A stretch of 64,000 nt of DNA from the NCBI GenBank assembly GCA_020746875.1, contig JAGTJL010000046.1:35714-99713 (forward strand). The letters are read 5' to 3'. This stretch comes from Rhexocercosporidium sp. MPI-PUGE-AT-0058 (lineage: Eukaryota > Ascomycota > Leotiomycetes > Helotiales). The notes beneath the pieces were generated by a model that did not search any database, had not been told where the DNA came from, and saw nothing but the letters and a program-made list of their open reading frames with translations. Position 1 is the stretch's first letter; each line of letters begins with the position of its first letter. Positions 1 to 9,265 of this stretch are shown piece after piece. Both the position numbers and the translations under genes were made by a program.

Positions 1-60
1 TTAAATCAGCATATCGCGACTGGAAAGTTGTGGACGGGACAAATGAACATAGAAACTCAC

Positions 61-725
61 CGCTTACGTTCTCCACCCGAAACTCCTTGGACATACTGCC
101 CGCCGACAGCCGTATCCATTACGTGTCCAATCCTGAGCACATCCCCAATAGCCTTGGTCATCTCATTGATGTTGTCAGAGTTTCTGAGTGAACTTGGAAC
201 GCTCATTCTTAGGGCAAACTGCACCGTTTGTCGGACAGAAAGTGCAGCAATATGTCCATCTTCTTCGGGCATATAGATCGTTTCTCGACGATGATTGCGA
301 CCGAACTTAGCTGCATCTACCCCGGCGAACTTGAGATCCCCATTAACAGTCAAGTTGCCACGATTGGCTAATGTCCTGAGTAGAGTTGAGCATCCACTTC
401 CCGGCTGCCCAAGAAGGAACAGCATTTCCCCAGGCCGGACCAAACCCGTGAAGTCGCTCAATATTTTGCGCCCATGTGCCTTAGGGGAAGTAACACCAGC
501 TTTCATGCCCAGCCATCGTAGGAAGTTGAGTTGATCAGGTCCGAATGAATTCAGGATAGCTTTTGGAAGCGTCTTTACAGACTGCTGGGTAGACTTAGTG
601 GCGGTAACTGTCAAAGCAGAAAAAGTAAGATTGATTTGTTTGGCGTCCGTTGCTCCTCCGGCACTCTGGAAGGAAAGAAGTTTTCGAATTGAATCGTGAC
701 CACTGAATTCTTGGGATTCCGACAT
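61..725 (-). CDS. PDR-type ABC transporter, N-terminal exon (partial)
   Basis: First exon, from the ATG at 725 to a GT donor just left of base 61, of a pleiotropic-drug-resistance (ABCG) transporter; the rest lies outside the window. The 222 residues visible hold the start of the first nucleotide-binding domain. The Walker A loop GQPGSGCST lies near residue 105, and the ABC signature VSGGERKR lies at the end, where family members usually continue VSIAE. Full-length relatives have about 1,400-1,500 residues with two nucleotide-binding and two membrane domains, and pump hydrophobic compounds across the plasma membrane. Beside biosynthetic genes it would be expected to export the product or give self-resistance (inference). 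The AG-preceded stretch in bases 1-43 gives a stop soon after joining, so either the intron runs off the window or the gene is broken; this cannot be decided here. Confidence 0.85.
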
Positions 726-1344
726 GTCTGCGGAAGGATCTAAACGGCACGTGACTCTGACGACTTGCGTGTTGCTCTTCGAAGCGCAACAGAGAACCTC
801 TGTGCCGATGAAATGAAAGAATTTCAGAGGAGAAGTGCAAGGAGAATATCAAAATCAAAATCAAAGAGTTAAATACATTCTTCCCGGAGATGAGCTGGAT
901 ACCGAAACACGTGATGACCAAATAGCTCCGACGTGATGTCCATTCATCTCCGAGAACTCGAAGGAGGAATCCGCTCATCACAAGACAAACAGACGGATTC
1001 AATCAACGGAAACTTCAACATCCAGTACATATATTATTTTCTCCTCTTTGACATCAGCCTACCTCCTCGATATCCCGGCGATCTGACATGCTATTGTCTC
1101 CTGTCGAAGGCTCCGGGGAATCTATCGACTTGACGATTTCTGTGTGACCATTCCTACAAGGGATAGCAACTGGAGGCAATGACACGCTCTCAGGGAAGAT
1201 CAGTTAAAACTTTGGCAATGATTGATTTCAGCTGATCTAATTATCTACAGAACGCCCTATCTGACCTTGCTGGATCTATCAAGAGAAGGACGCTTGGGTT
1301 TCGTTTCGTTTGCGCGCCGGTCTATTGCAGAGATAAGTCCATTT
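726..1344. other. Intergenic: ABC transporter upstream region and PAL 3' flank
   Basis: No gene is seen. The half next to the ABC gene has a base composition like the coding regions and two CACGTG palindromes (748-753 and 908-913), which could be bZIP or bHLH sites upstream of the transporter. ORFs here show no recognisable protein. Confidence 0.5.
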
Positions 1345-3216
1345 CTAAAGTTTGGCCACCACGTTTCGGATCTTTCCATCTTGAGCTGACTTGGCGCAGT
1401 CTGCAACAACATCATACAGTCTGCCAGAGCGGATTGCTTCATAAATGACTGTATGATACTTTCCAACACTGGGGGCAACATCTGCATACGCCTCCTCCAC
1501 GCTTCCTCCTACTATTGCTTCTGTAACGAAAGGAACTTTCAACCCTTGACGAACAAACGTATACATTTTCCTCGCCGCCGAACCTAGAATTGGAGTAGCG
1601 TCTGGAACACCGTCCGTCGTTGTGCCTGAGTATCGCGCTCTCAGGTCCAAAGCTTGGCACAGAGCCAAAAGATGGGCTGAGGCTAACTGTGAAAAAACAT
1701 CCACAGCTTTCAATGTATATCTTGTCGAGATCAAGGCGAGGGAATTAATTCCTTGATTGCCCATCTCGGCTGTCTGCACATGCGACCCAACAGGATTGGC
1801 AAGGAAGCCCAACTCACTTGTGAGTGCGGCGACCATGATATCTGTCCCTTTGAAGATAAAGCTGCATGACGGGTCATCAGCTACCAGGTTTGGTGGCAAG
1901 CCATTGTTCGTCGCAGGGTTAATAATCTCAGTGCATTGTGAGAATAGCATTCTCCCCAAAGACTGCAATCCAGACCGGAGCTTCTCGACAGCGTTCGTGA
2001 TGGCTTTTGCCTGAAAATTGCCTCCGTGATACACTTTCCCAGTTTCACTATCGATAAGAGGGTTGTCTGTGACGGAGTTGAGCTCTGTCGAGATCTGTTC
2101 GTATGCAAGCATAAAGTCCTCCAGGACAGGACCAATCCACTGGGTCGCAGTACGGACAGAATATCGATCTTGCCGAAGTGTGCCTGGCGCGAGATATTCA
2201 TCACTGTTCACGAGCTTAGAGCCCGCCAGGAAAGCAAAGATGCTGCGTGCGCTGTCAATCTGACCTGGATGTGGGCGCAGTTTCGCGATGAAGGGATCAA
2301 AGCTCTCATCCGTTCCACACAGAGCCTCGACGTTCATCGCCGTCAAGATCTGGGACAACATTGCTAGATTGACGCATTCATACACGGCAAGTGCTGCAAC
2401 ACCGGCGGAAACTGCAGTTCCATTCACGAGGGCCAGTCCTTCTTTGGCCTCGACACCTAATGCCTCAAGTCCAGCTTCCGCAAGTGCGGCATCAGCACGC
2501 AGCAATCTTCGCTGGCCTGTGATTGCTCGAGAGCCGGAATAGGCTGACGCATATTTCTTCCCTTGGAGAACAGCACCAATGTATGAGAGTGGACTCAGAT
2601 CCCCAGATGCTGAAATGCTCCCACGTAGCGGTACCAAAGCCACGATATCTTGATTGAGCAAGGATGCAAGCCGTTCCGCAATCTCGACGCGAACCCCGGA
2701 AGCGCCTCCTGCCAAAGAATTCAGACGAACCAACATAGATGCGCGGACCCATGATTCGGGCATTGTCGTACTTGCTGCTTGATCCAAGAGGAGAGGCTCT
2801 CCATGGTGTGGAGGGCTGTCTGAACTAGTGATACCCACTGTCAAGAGTGTGAACAGCCGCTGTTGCAGTTCATTGACTGCATCTGTTCTCTGATCTGCAC
2901 TTCCACCAAACCCGGTGTTGACGCCATATATTACCTCCCCCTGCTCAAGTTTCTTTGTGATAATGTTGCTACATTTATCTATTGCCAGAATAGCCTTGTT
3001 GGTAATGTTGACCGTAGCCAGGTAGCGAGACACGGCCACGACATTGGATACCGTGAGACTGTGGGCGTCAACGTTGACACTGCTTGTTGATATGTCAAGT
3101 CGTTCTCGCTGAGCCACAACAAGCTTGGGGAAGGAAAAGTTTGAGTTAACCATGATGAATGATCTTGTTGAAGCAATAGCAGAGATAGTGGGGAGAGAGT
3201 TCACTCTCTGAATCAT
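1345..3216 (-). CDS. Phenylalanine/tyrosine ammonia-lyase or aminomutase (MIO enzyme)
   Basis: Intronless 623-residue aromatic amino acid lyase. The Ala203-Ser204-Gly205 triad in SISASGDLSP cyclises to the electrophilic MIO cofactor. The catalytic-Tyr loop YGVNTGFGG starts at Tyr97, and the Asn/Gln-rich segment NPATNNGLPPN follows, all typical of the PAL/HAL fold. Such enzymes release ammonia from Phe or Tyr to give cinnamate or coumarate; close relatives are 2,3-aminomutases making beta-amino acids. The position that sets Phe versus Tyr preference (FL in plant PAL) reads LL within LFTLLTVGI, so substrate and lyase-versus-mutase activity cannot be predicted. It is shorter than typical fungal PALs (about 700 residues), mainly in the C-terminal shielding part. 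An internal ATG at 3153 is an alternative start. It lies between an exporter and a P450 on the same strand, consistent with a first committed step of a pathway (inference). Confidence 0.93.
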   Translation of the reverse strand: MIQRVNSLPTISAIASTRSFIMVNSNFSFPKLVVAQRERLDISTSSVNVDAHSLTVSNVVAVSRYLATVNITNKAILAIDKCSNIITKKLEQGEVIYGVNTGFGGSADQRTDAVNELQQRLFTLLTVGITSSDSPPHHGEPLLLDQAASTTMPESWVRASMLVRLNSLAGGASGVRVEIAERLASLLNQDIVALVPLRGSISASGDLSPLSYIGAVLQGKKYASAYSGSRAITGQRRLLRADAALAEAGLEALGVEAKEGLALVNGTAVSAGVAALAVYECVNLAMLSQILTAMNVEALCGTDESFDPFIAKLRPHPGQIDSARSIFAFLAGSKLVNSDEYLAPGTLRQDRYSVRTATQWIGPVLEDFMLAYEQISTELNSVTDNPLIDSETGKVYHGGNFQAKAITNAVEKLRSGLQSLGRMLFSQCTEIINPATNNGLPPNLVADDPSCSFIFKGTDIMVAALTSELGFLANPVGSHVQTAEMGNQGINSLALISTRYTLKAVDVFSQLASAHLLALCQALDLRARYSGTTTDGVPDATPILGSAARKMYTFVRQGLKVPFVTEAIVGGSVEEAYADVAPSVGKYHTVIYEAIRSGRLYDVVADCAKSAQDGKIRNVVAKL

Positions 3217-4161
3217 TTAGATAGAAAGCGATTACGACTTAGGTATTCATTCGAATTTGACTTTGATTGTTACCAGAGAACTGCCTTTGTACAGTCGTGG
3301 CAGCTGACTTGCCCGCTGTTCTTACGGAGACTTAATCAGCATGTCGCCGTACAGTCCACTTTCTCACGCTAGTCCATAAATGAACCTCTTCTTTAGAAGG
3401 ACTTCAATGAAGTCTGCAACACTAGAAGATCTAGCCTAGTCACTTCTGTTAATCGTATCTGACGTTAATCTTGCTCGGAATCAAAATGTCGAGCCATGTA
3501 CTTGCATATCGGACTTGGAAGGCTTCCCCTATTTACTTCCACGGAGCTCCGAGGTGCAGAAATTGACGACTCTAAGTGTACAGTTTCTCCGGTTTCTTCG
3601 AGGATCGCCTTGGTGGGTCACGAATGTCAGTGTGCTGAATAGCTTAGCTCCTGAGCCGTGCGTCCAAAAAGGCATAATACCAAGATTGAGGTCTTAGCAG
3701 CTATTCTAATATATCTAGGATATATCCGGTTCACATGGCCACGTGACACTTTGATTGATAGAAGATCTTCAATTTCGAGGCTGCAGTGACGGCGTCGACT
3801 GCAGGGTTTCGTAAACTTGTTGATCTGATCTGTGTGTCCACTGATCAGTGTTGGTATCAGTCAGAATTAATACAATGCTATAGAGACAGGTGTTCCAGTG
3901 GTAACCTAGTCTTCCATTGCTTGGTATTCGTTGGTTGTTCTTGAGGATTCTACTCTCGCTAAGACTAGTACTAAAAGTCCCACTTATTCCTCCCAAATAC
4001 GCCTAATGCTACGTTCTCATTGGTCAGACAAAAAGACACCCCAGAATTAATTGAGAAAAAATCTGAAGTTATCCGACGACAAATACTTGACACAGAGTGT
4101 AGCTTTTGAAACTTTTCTGTAATCTGACAACTTAGGTTCAGAAGCTACCGAATGCCAGACA
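3217..4161. other. Intergenic between PAL and P450
   Basis: PAL upstream region and P450 3' flank. No gene recognised; ORFs show no conserved motif. One CACGTG palindrome lies at 3740-3745. Confidence 0.5.
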
Positions 4162-5766
4162 TCAAGAAGCCTTCTTAGGCTGCTTGTCCCACGTTGTGCG
4201 CTTGATTGTTTTTATGTAGAGATTCCTTGGCCTGATGGTTTGAAACATTGGATCGTACTCAATCGCCTCGTTGCCATAACGCACGAACTCGTATCTGTAG
4301 ACCAGCTGTGCTAGAATAATCTTGACTTCTGAAAGTACCAAGTTCATAGCGATACACATTCTTGGGCCCATGGCAAAAGGAATGTAGGCAGCTCGATGTC
4401 GAGATTTCACCTGCTCGGTGTCCCACCTATAAGGGTCGAACCGAGTTGGATTCTCCCAAATTCGATCGTTGTGATGAATATGGTGAGCCGCGGGGATTAC
4501 CACAGCTCCTTTGGGCAACCGATGGCCGCTAGGCAGAATAAGATCCACTCGCGCGGTTCTTGCGGGCTGGAAAGAGGTTGTATGATGCCTCTGAGTCTCT
4601 TTGACAAACTTGTCAAGAAAAGAAAGGCGTCCAATGAACTCGCCCGTCATTTCGGTCTCCTCAGTCATGCCGTTTTCGATCAACTCTTGCAATATCTCAG
4701 ATTGGCAGCCGTCGTAGGTAGCTAACCCGAAGAGGAGCCAGGAAAGAAGTGCACTGGTAGTTACAAATCCAGCAGTCAAGGCCACAATCAGTGCTGGTCG
4801 ACTACTCTCTACTGCCATCTTGTTTCCATTCATATCCGTACCACGCTGCAGGTAGTCTAACATCACGAGATTAGTGTATAGCCACCAATCATGAGAGCGT
4901 GACAAACCTGCGAGATTTTTCGCTTCGACTGCCGCTTGTTGTAACGGTAGGTCACCACTACCTTTCGGTGCATCAGCAACATGTTTTCCAACCCGAGAGC
5001 CGACTTCATGCCATGTATCTCGCAGGCGCTTTGGATCACCGAAAGGTAGCCAGCTGTACCAGTCTCCCCAAGATGTCACTTTTTTGTTCAGACCCAGCAG
5101 TCTGAAGATCGCAGCGACAGTGTCGTGAATAGGAGAGTCGACTCTTTCCAGGTGTCCAAAGTCGACGCCCACAACCAGCGTCCCCATTATTTGGGAGGTC
5201 AATTTCAGCGTATATTCGTAGCTGTTCCACGCCAGCCCATCGTCTTCCATCTTATCAAACACATGAAAGGATTTGCGCACGATTGTAGCCACAAGCTTGC
5301 TGTATTTTTCGATCGCTCTGGGACCAAATGCAGGAACCATAAACTTGTGGGCCTCTTTCCATACGTTTGTATGAGTATCAGTCAGAAATACTCCTGCATG
5401 CGGACTTTTTACGCCGTACAACGGGTGAGCTGAGTTGATTTCCTTCGTGAAAAAGGCGGTCTCTTTGAACACATGAGCTGTGATTTCGGGATCATTGGTG
5501 TGATATACAGTCCGACCCATGACGGTCGTTTTGAATATGGGCCCATAGGATTGGAACAGTCGTTCGTGATTACCAAGGTGATCCGGGTACACCTCGCAAT
5601 GACTGCCTATCAGTGGTAAACCTCTGGGGCCAGGAATGTTGGCGACGGCGTTTCCGTTCACTAGGACCTCTACAGCCTTTCCACTTTGACCTAGTAAATC
5701 CATATCAGTACAAGGAATTCCGTCTACGACGAAGGATAATGCTACAGCAAATAATAAGCCCTTCAC
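4162..5766 (-). CDS. Cytochrome P450 (first of two)
   Basis: Heme-thiolate monooxygenase. The open frame gives 534 residues. A hydrophobic N-terminus is followed by the hinge IPGPRGLPLIGS, the I-helix AGFVTTS (oxygen activation), the K-helix ExxR as ETQR, and the heme loop FAMGPRMCIAMN with the ligand Cys at 471. The usual Gly two residues after the Cys is Ala, which the P450 signature tolerates. An in-frame 51-bp intron probably lies at 4857-4907: GT donor, an ACTAATC branch-like site and TAG end. Splicing it removes 17 residues (SRSHDWW region) and joins AKNLA to DYLQRG; without it the protein carries a poorly conserved insert. The heme loop resembles the soluble fatty-acid-hydroxylase-like clades more than the second P450 here, so the two are not recent duplicates. 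The substrate is unknown; a cinnamate-derived intermediate is only a guess from the neighbouring PAL. Confidence 0.93.
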   Translation of the reverse strand: MKGLLFAVALSFVVDGIPCTDMDLLGQSGKAVEVLVNGNAVANIPGPRGLPLIGSHCEVYPDHLGNHERLFQSYGPIFKTTVMGRTVYHTNDPEITAHVFKETAFFTKEINSAHPLYGVKSPHAGVFLTDTHTNVWKEAHKFMVPAFGPRAIEKYSKLVATIVRKSFHVFDKMEDDGLAWNSYEYTLKLTSQIMGTLVVGVDFGHLERVDSPIHDTVAAIFRLLGLNKKVTSWGDWYSWLPFGDPKRLRDTWHEVGSRVGKHVADAPKGSGDLPLQQAAVEAKNLAGLSRSHDWWLYTNLVMLDYLQRGTDMNGNKMAVESSRPALIVALTAGFVTTSALLSWLLFGLATYDGCQSEILQELIENGMTEETEMTGEFIGRLSFLDKFVKETQRHHTTSFQPARTARVDLILPSGHRLPKGAVVIPAAHHIHHNDRIWENPTRFDPYRWDTEQVKSRHRAAYIPFAMGPRMCIAMNLVLSEVKIILAQLVYRYEFVRYGNEAIEYDPMFQTIRPRNLYIKTIKRTTWDKQPKKAS

Positions 5767-6624
5767 ATTTCAACGGACAATACCGATCGTTCTGAGGCCT
5801 ACCATTTGGTTCGATAACTGCAAATTCTTGAGCCACCCTTTGCTTGAGAGTCTTTATCGAGGGTGGAATAGAGACAGAAATGTGCCTCCCGGGCAAATCA
5901 CCAGCCAAATAAAATTGACATGACATAGTGCGATGGATAATTGGTATGTCTTCCACAGCTGGAGATGCTGTGAGGGCTGTTATGTGTCTAGTTGTGTTTG
6001 GCAGGGAAGCGAGGGGTAGGCTTGAAATTCTCTGTTATGCCTTCTTTGAATTCAAGGGGGCACCAGTTAACCCTAAATCTGTTGGCAGGAGTGTAAAATG
6101 CGCTTAGCATTGCCTCCTGGCGAAGTTCGATGATCCCGGATCTGTTGACCCGGTGTCGATTTTCTGCTTACTCATTTGATCTTCACACGCTCGTGTATTG
6201 ATAGCCAGTCTCTAGAATAGTAGACTTCCAATTCGGGATTACATGCTTGGCTCCTTATTGCTTCACTCGACAAACTCCGAGTGAACATGGGGCGTACTTG
6301 GCGTGCATATTGGATGTCATGTTCTAATTGAAAAGTGGGAGCAGCGGCATTCTGCAGCAGAGTGGCACAGAGCCACAATGACTACCTGCGGACTAGAGGT
6401 TATTCCTGTCACCGTACGGAAGTACAACGGTGCAGTCCTCAACCCCACCTTCGTACATTACCCCACCGGTTCCTATCCATGCCATGCGGGGTAATGTACG
6501 ATTCGGGTATCACTCGAATAAGCATACGAAAGTGCCAAGGAGGGGCTGTAGGGGGAGAAGGGGGGGTTTTTCCGGCAGGGGTGAGCTGGTAGCGTGATGA
6601 GCCGGCGACCCGTCCCGCAGTATA
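5767..6624. other. Intergenic region with a 13-bp inverted repeat
   Basis: Upstream region of the P450 followed by unremarkable sequence. A perfect 13-bp inverted repeat (CGTACATTACCCC at 6452-6464 and its complement at 6488-6500, 23-base loop) lies just before a G-rich run around 6540-6575. This might be an old MITE end. No gene recognised. Confidence 0.5.
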
Positions 6625-6765
6625 CAGTAGGGTGCCAAAAGTATTCGTACCCCCCTTTGTAAAACCCACTTTTCTTGGTCGGTGATATTACTCGTTCAGT
6701 CATCTAATACATGTTATTGGCCGCTGGGTACAAGGGGTGTTGCGAATACTTATGGCATCTTACTG
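6625..6765 (+). mobile_element. 141-bp Tc1/mariner-type MITE, copy 1
   Basis: Non-coding element flanked by TA on both sides (6623-6624 and 6766-6767), as for Tc1/mariner insertions. Its ends form imperfect terminal inverted repeats of about 37 bases: the left begins CAGTAGGGTGCCAAAAGT and the right end, read backwards, CAGTAAGATGCCATAAGT. A second copy of the same length lies inverted at 16,342-16,482 and matches by eye at almost nine bases in ten, the interior being nearly identical. No coding capacity, so it would need a transposase in trans. Confidence 0.88.
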
Positions 6766-7402
6766 TATCCTGTGTCCCATTCGCCAACTCTACACGGAAT
6801 GTAAACGCCTCGGAGCTCCGTGGAAATATCGGAATTCTATGGATGTCTCCGCATGTCCACTTACCAGACATAACGGAAGACTAGGTCCATCGTAGAGAGT
6901 GGGCAGCAAAGGCTAGCTTACTTCGCAAGAGCACTCGATCGCGATCACTACGGTCTAGACTCGCTTGGAAGCTCCACATGTTCCTGTAAGCCAAGCTATG
7001 GAACCTTTCCGAGGCACGACTTGTTGCATCGCCCTTTGAGAGGTCTCAAATGCGCCTTCTCGATTACTGTAGGCTATGGATATCTGTCACCATAGTATCC
7101 CGTTTACGAAGCTCAAGCTGGGATAAAGGATGAGGACAGTTTCGCTTGTAGGACTAAACTTGGGGTTGTTTTCTGTCGATATGGTCTCTTGAGACTCTTT
7201 CGTCTACTGTGATTAAATGCTTAACGCCGAGATACATATGCATTTGTTATTTGTATTCACGAATGATGGGCACGTGTTTCCAGTATCGGGAAGAACAAAA
7301 TGTCATTGTGGAAGTTTGAATGAGCAACTTAGTTATTGACATGCTTTGACCTGAAAGAGCTCACTTCTCAAGAGTGACCTCGATGTCCAGTTGGCTCAAC
7401 CT
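6766..7402. other. Intergenic, no feature recognised
   Basis: The stretch between the MITE and the 3' end of the methyltransferase gene. No conserved ORF. One CACGTG at 7271-7276. Composition is like the surrounding gene space, not RIP-degraded. Confidence 0.45.
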
Positions 7403-8470
7403 TTAAACACTCGGCTTTCGTCCAGTAACAATCACTCTGTTGTGTGCCCACATTGCCCCTCTTCCAGACTCGATAACACAGCCCTCAATCAGAGCATCAA
7501 TTTCCTTTGCTTTCTGAGGATTGATTGTTCTGATCTTATCACTGATCATCATAGGAATTGGGATATTGCACCAATGCATAGACATGGCAGCGTGACGTGA
7601 ACCTGCCTGCCAATCGGCGTGCACGTTTAGGAGACCTTCCTCATTGAAAGTTCGTTCCAGATTTCTGACCCATAGAGGCAGAAGGCGGGTATCCTTCAAG
7701 AGTGTCATGTTCTGAACTGCTTCAAGACAGTCGGTTGGCAGGTCGGGGGAGATTGTTTCAATATGCTGGGATTCAAGATCGATCTCGCACCATTGTAGGT
7801 GACCACCGGGCTCTGAGCGTGAAAGATACAAGTCAGCGAGGAAAAATAGAAACTTCCACCTTGAATGAAGTTCAGTATCTTACTTAGTAGCTTGAGTAGG
7901 TTGCGCAGTACAGGAACAGGGTCTTCTTCAATAACGAACACGATGAGACGCACATTGACAATGTCAAAGGTTCCCTCTAGATCTTTTGGTACCTCATCGA
8001 ACACACTCCATTGCCTGACTGAAAGGTTTTCTGGAAGCCACTCTTTATGTCCAACTTGTGTAGCATCTGTATCGAAACCCACAAGCTCTGTTGTTGTGGA
8101 TGAAGGAAGCTGAGAGTGAATATCTAAAAGCCAGATACTTGTATTGTCAACCAAACGCCGCTTATTGTTTTGGAAGGTTGACAATCATACCCTGTGCCAG
8201 TTGCCACATCAGCAATCTTCAGAAACTTTTCGTTGCGAGGGATCTTAGGACTAAGACTGTAACCAAAGATATCTTTCCAAATATGATGTTGAAGATTCAG
8301 TCTATTTGATAGTTAGTATACTTAAACAACAATCGAATCGGAACATCGGGTTCAAACCTATTGAAATCAACAAAATCCCGTGCAAGGGGGTATGCACCAA
8401 CGCCATTCTTGACGTCGGATACCGTAGGTAAAGCTTGAGTTGGCGAAGGGGTCATGGTTGAGGTAGACAT
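7403..8470 (-). CDS. LaeA-like SAM-dependent methyltransferase
   Basis: Four exons on the minus strand (8470-8358, 8301-8191, 8137-7884, 7812-7403) with introns of 56, 53 and 71 bp join to 295 residues. The exon total (888) is a multiple of three, and the first intron carries an ACTAACT branch-like site. The class I methyltransferase fold is shown by motif I DVATGTG (residues 69-75), an acidic post-I strand ELVGFDTDATQ, the FDIVNVRL motif, and LLKPGGHLQWCEID, formed exactly across the last splice. This arrangement is typical of the fungal LaeA-like/UMTA family, members of which methylate small molecules inside clusters or, for LaeA itself, act in global regulation. Location between two tailoring genes favours a pathway O- or N-methyltransferase (inference). 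The start at 8470 is chosen because the spliced frame begins there with no upstream in-frame exon needed. Confidence 0.88.
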
Positions 8471-9265
8471 CGTCGTTGTTAGGGAAATGAACTTGCGAGG
8501 CTGAATTGAAGAATCTTCTTCGAGAAAGACTTTGGTGAGACGATCTTCGATTTAAGCTCAGTGAAGCAGAGCGTCGTCTTTTGCAAAGAGCTGTTTTTGT
8601 AAGCTCCTTGCTCTTATCTTTGCGCACTATAGGGGGGGGGGGGGGGGGGCTCAGTGGGTCCACAATATGAGGTGCAGGGAAATGCAGGGTTTCGATAGCC
8701 ACGCAGCGCTAAAACTTACTGTCTCTGCACTATATCATTAGAGGGGAAGGGTCCTGAGACTAGTGCGAGCAGCAAAATTCTAGCTAGTCCTGATGGAGTA
8801 CAGCGTGTTGCCTCCCTAACTAAGCACTGTGTGGTTGTTTGATTATTTCAGCTATGTACAGCTTGCAAAGCACTGTTTAAAGTCTAAAGTACGTCTTTTA
8901 AACTCGCTCTTAGTAGCTAAAAGGCTCCTCCACCAAAAACGCGACCAAAAGCTCTCAGACCCTCTTCGAGGTTTTGCCTGTTCTGTGCTCTTATTGGCTC
9001 ACGACTTTGCAAGAGTTTTACAGCAGCCGAAGGACCAACAACCTACGCTAGAGGGCCTGATTTATGAGTCATTATATCTTGGAAGATGTTCCACCTCTCT
9101 CTCCCTCCGCTTTGCATTCTTACCATAACTTGTAATCTTGCGACCGTGAGGTAGTATACTCGAATGCTCATCAAATTCATCAAATTCGGACATCATCCAT
9201 AAGCTACTCCCCTCAAACTATATGCGACCGCTCGCTGGTTCCTCGTTCTCAAGTCTCATTTCATC
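8471..9265. promoter_or_regulatory. Divergent promoter between methyltransferase and Gfo/Idh genes
   Basis: About 800 bp separate two divergently transcribed genes, so this segment must hold both promoters. The most visible object is an uninterrupted run of 18 G at 8632-8649, about 160 bp upstream of the methyltransferase start. A 99-residue ORF at 8829-9128 has no recognised motif and is probably not a gene. Confidence 0.5.
8632..8649 (+). repeat. 18-nt poly-G tract
   Basis: A pure homopolymer of 18 G on the plus strand (C on the methyltransferase coding strand) in the divergent promoter. Such tracts are slippage-prone in replication and in sequencing; the exact length may not be reliable. 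Confidence 0.9.

Noticed and set aside
1..43. Second exon of the ABC transporter joining at the AG near base 19-20
   Set aside because: It would give an immediate stop and does not match the expected VSIAE continuation; the intron may simply continue past the window edge.
748..7276. CACGTG palindromes at 748, 908, 3740 and 7271 as a shared cluster operator
   Set aside because: Four occurrences in about 8 kb is only modestly above the chance rate for a 6-mer, and they are not placed consistently relative to starts.
8829..9128. 99-residue plus-strand ORF in the divergent promoter
   Set aside because: No recognised motif or intron structure; it lies where both promoters must be, so chance is more likely.
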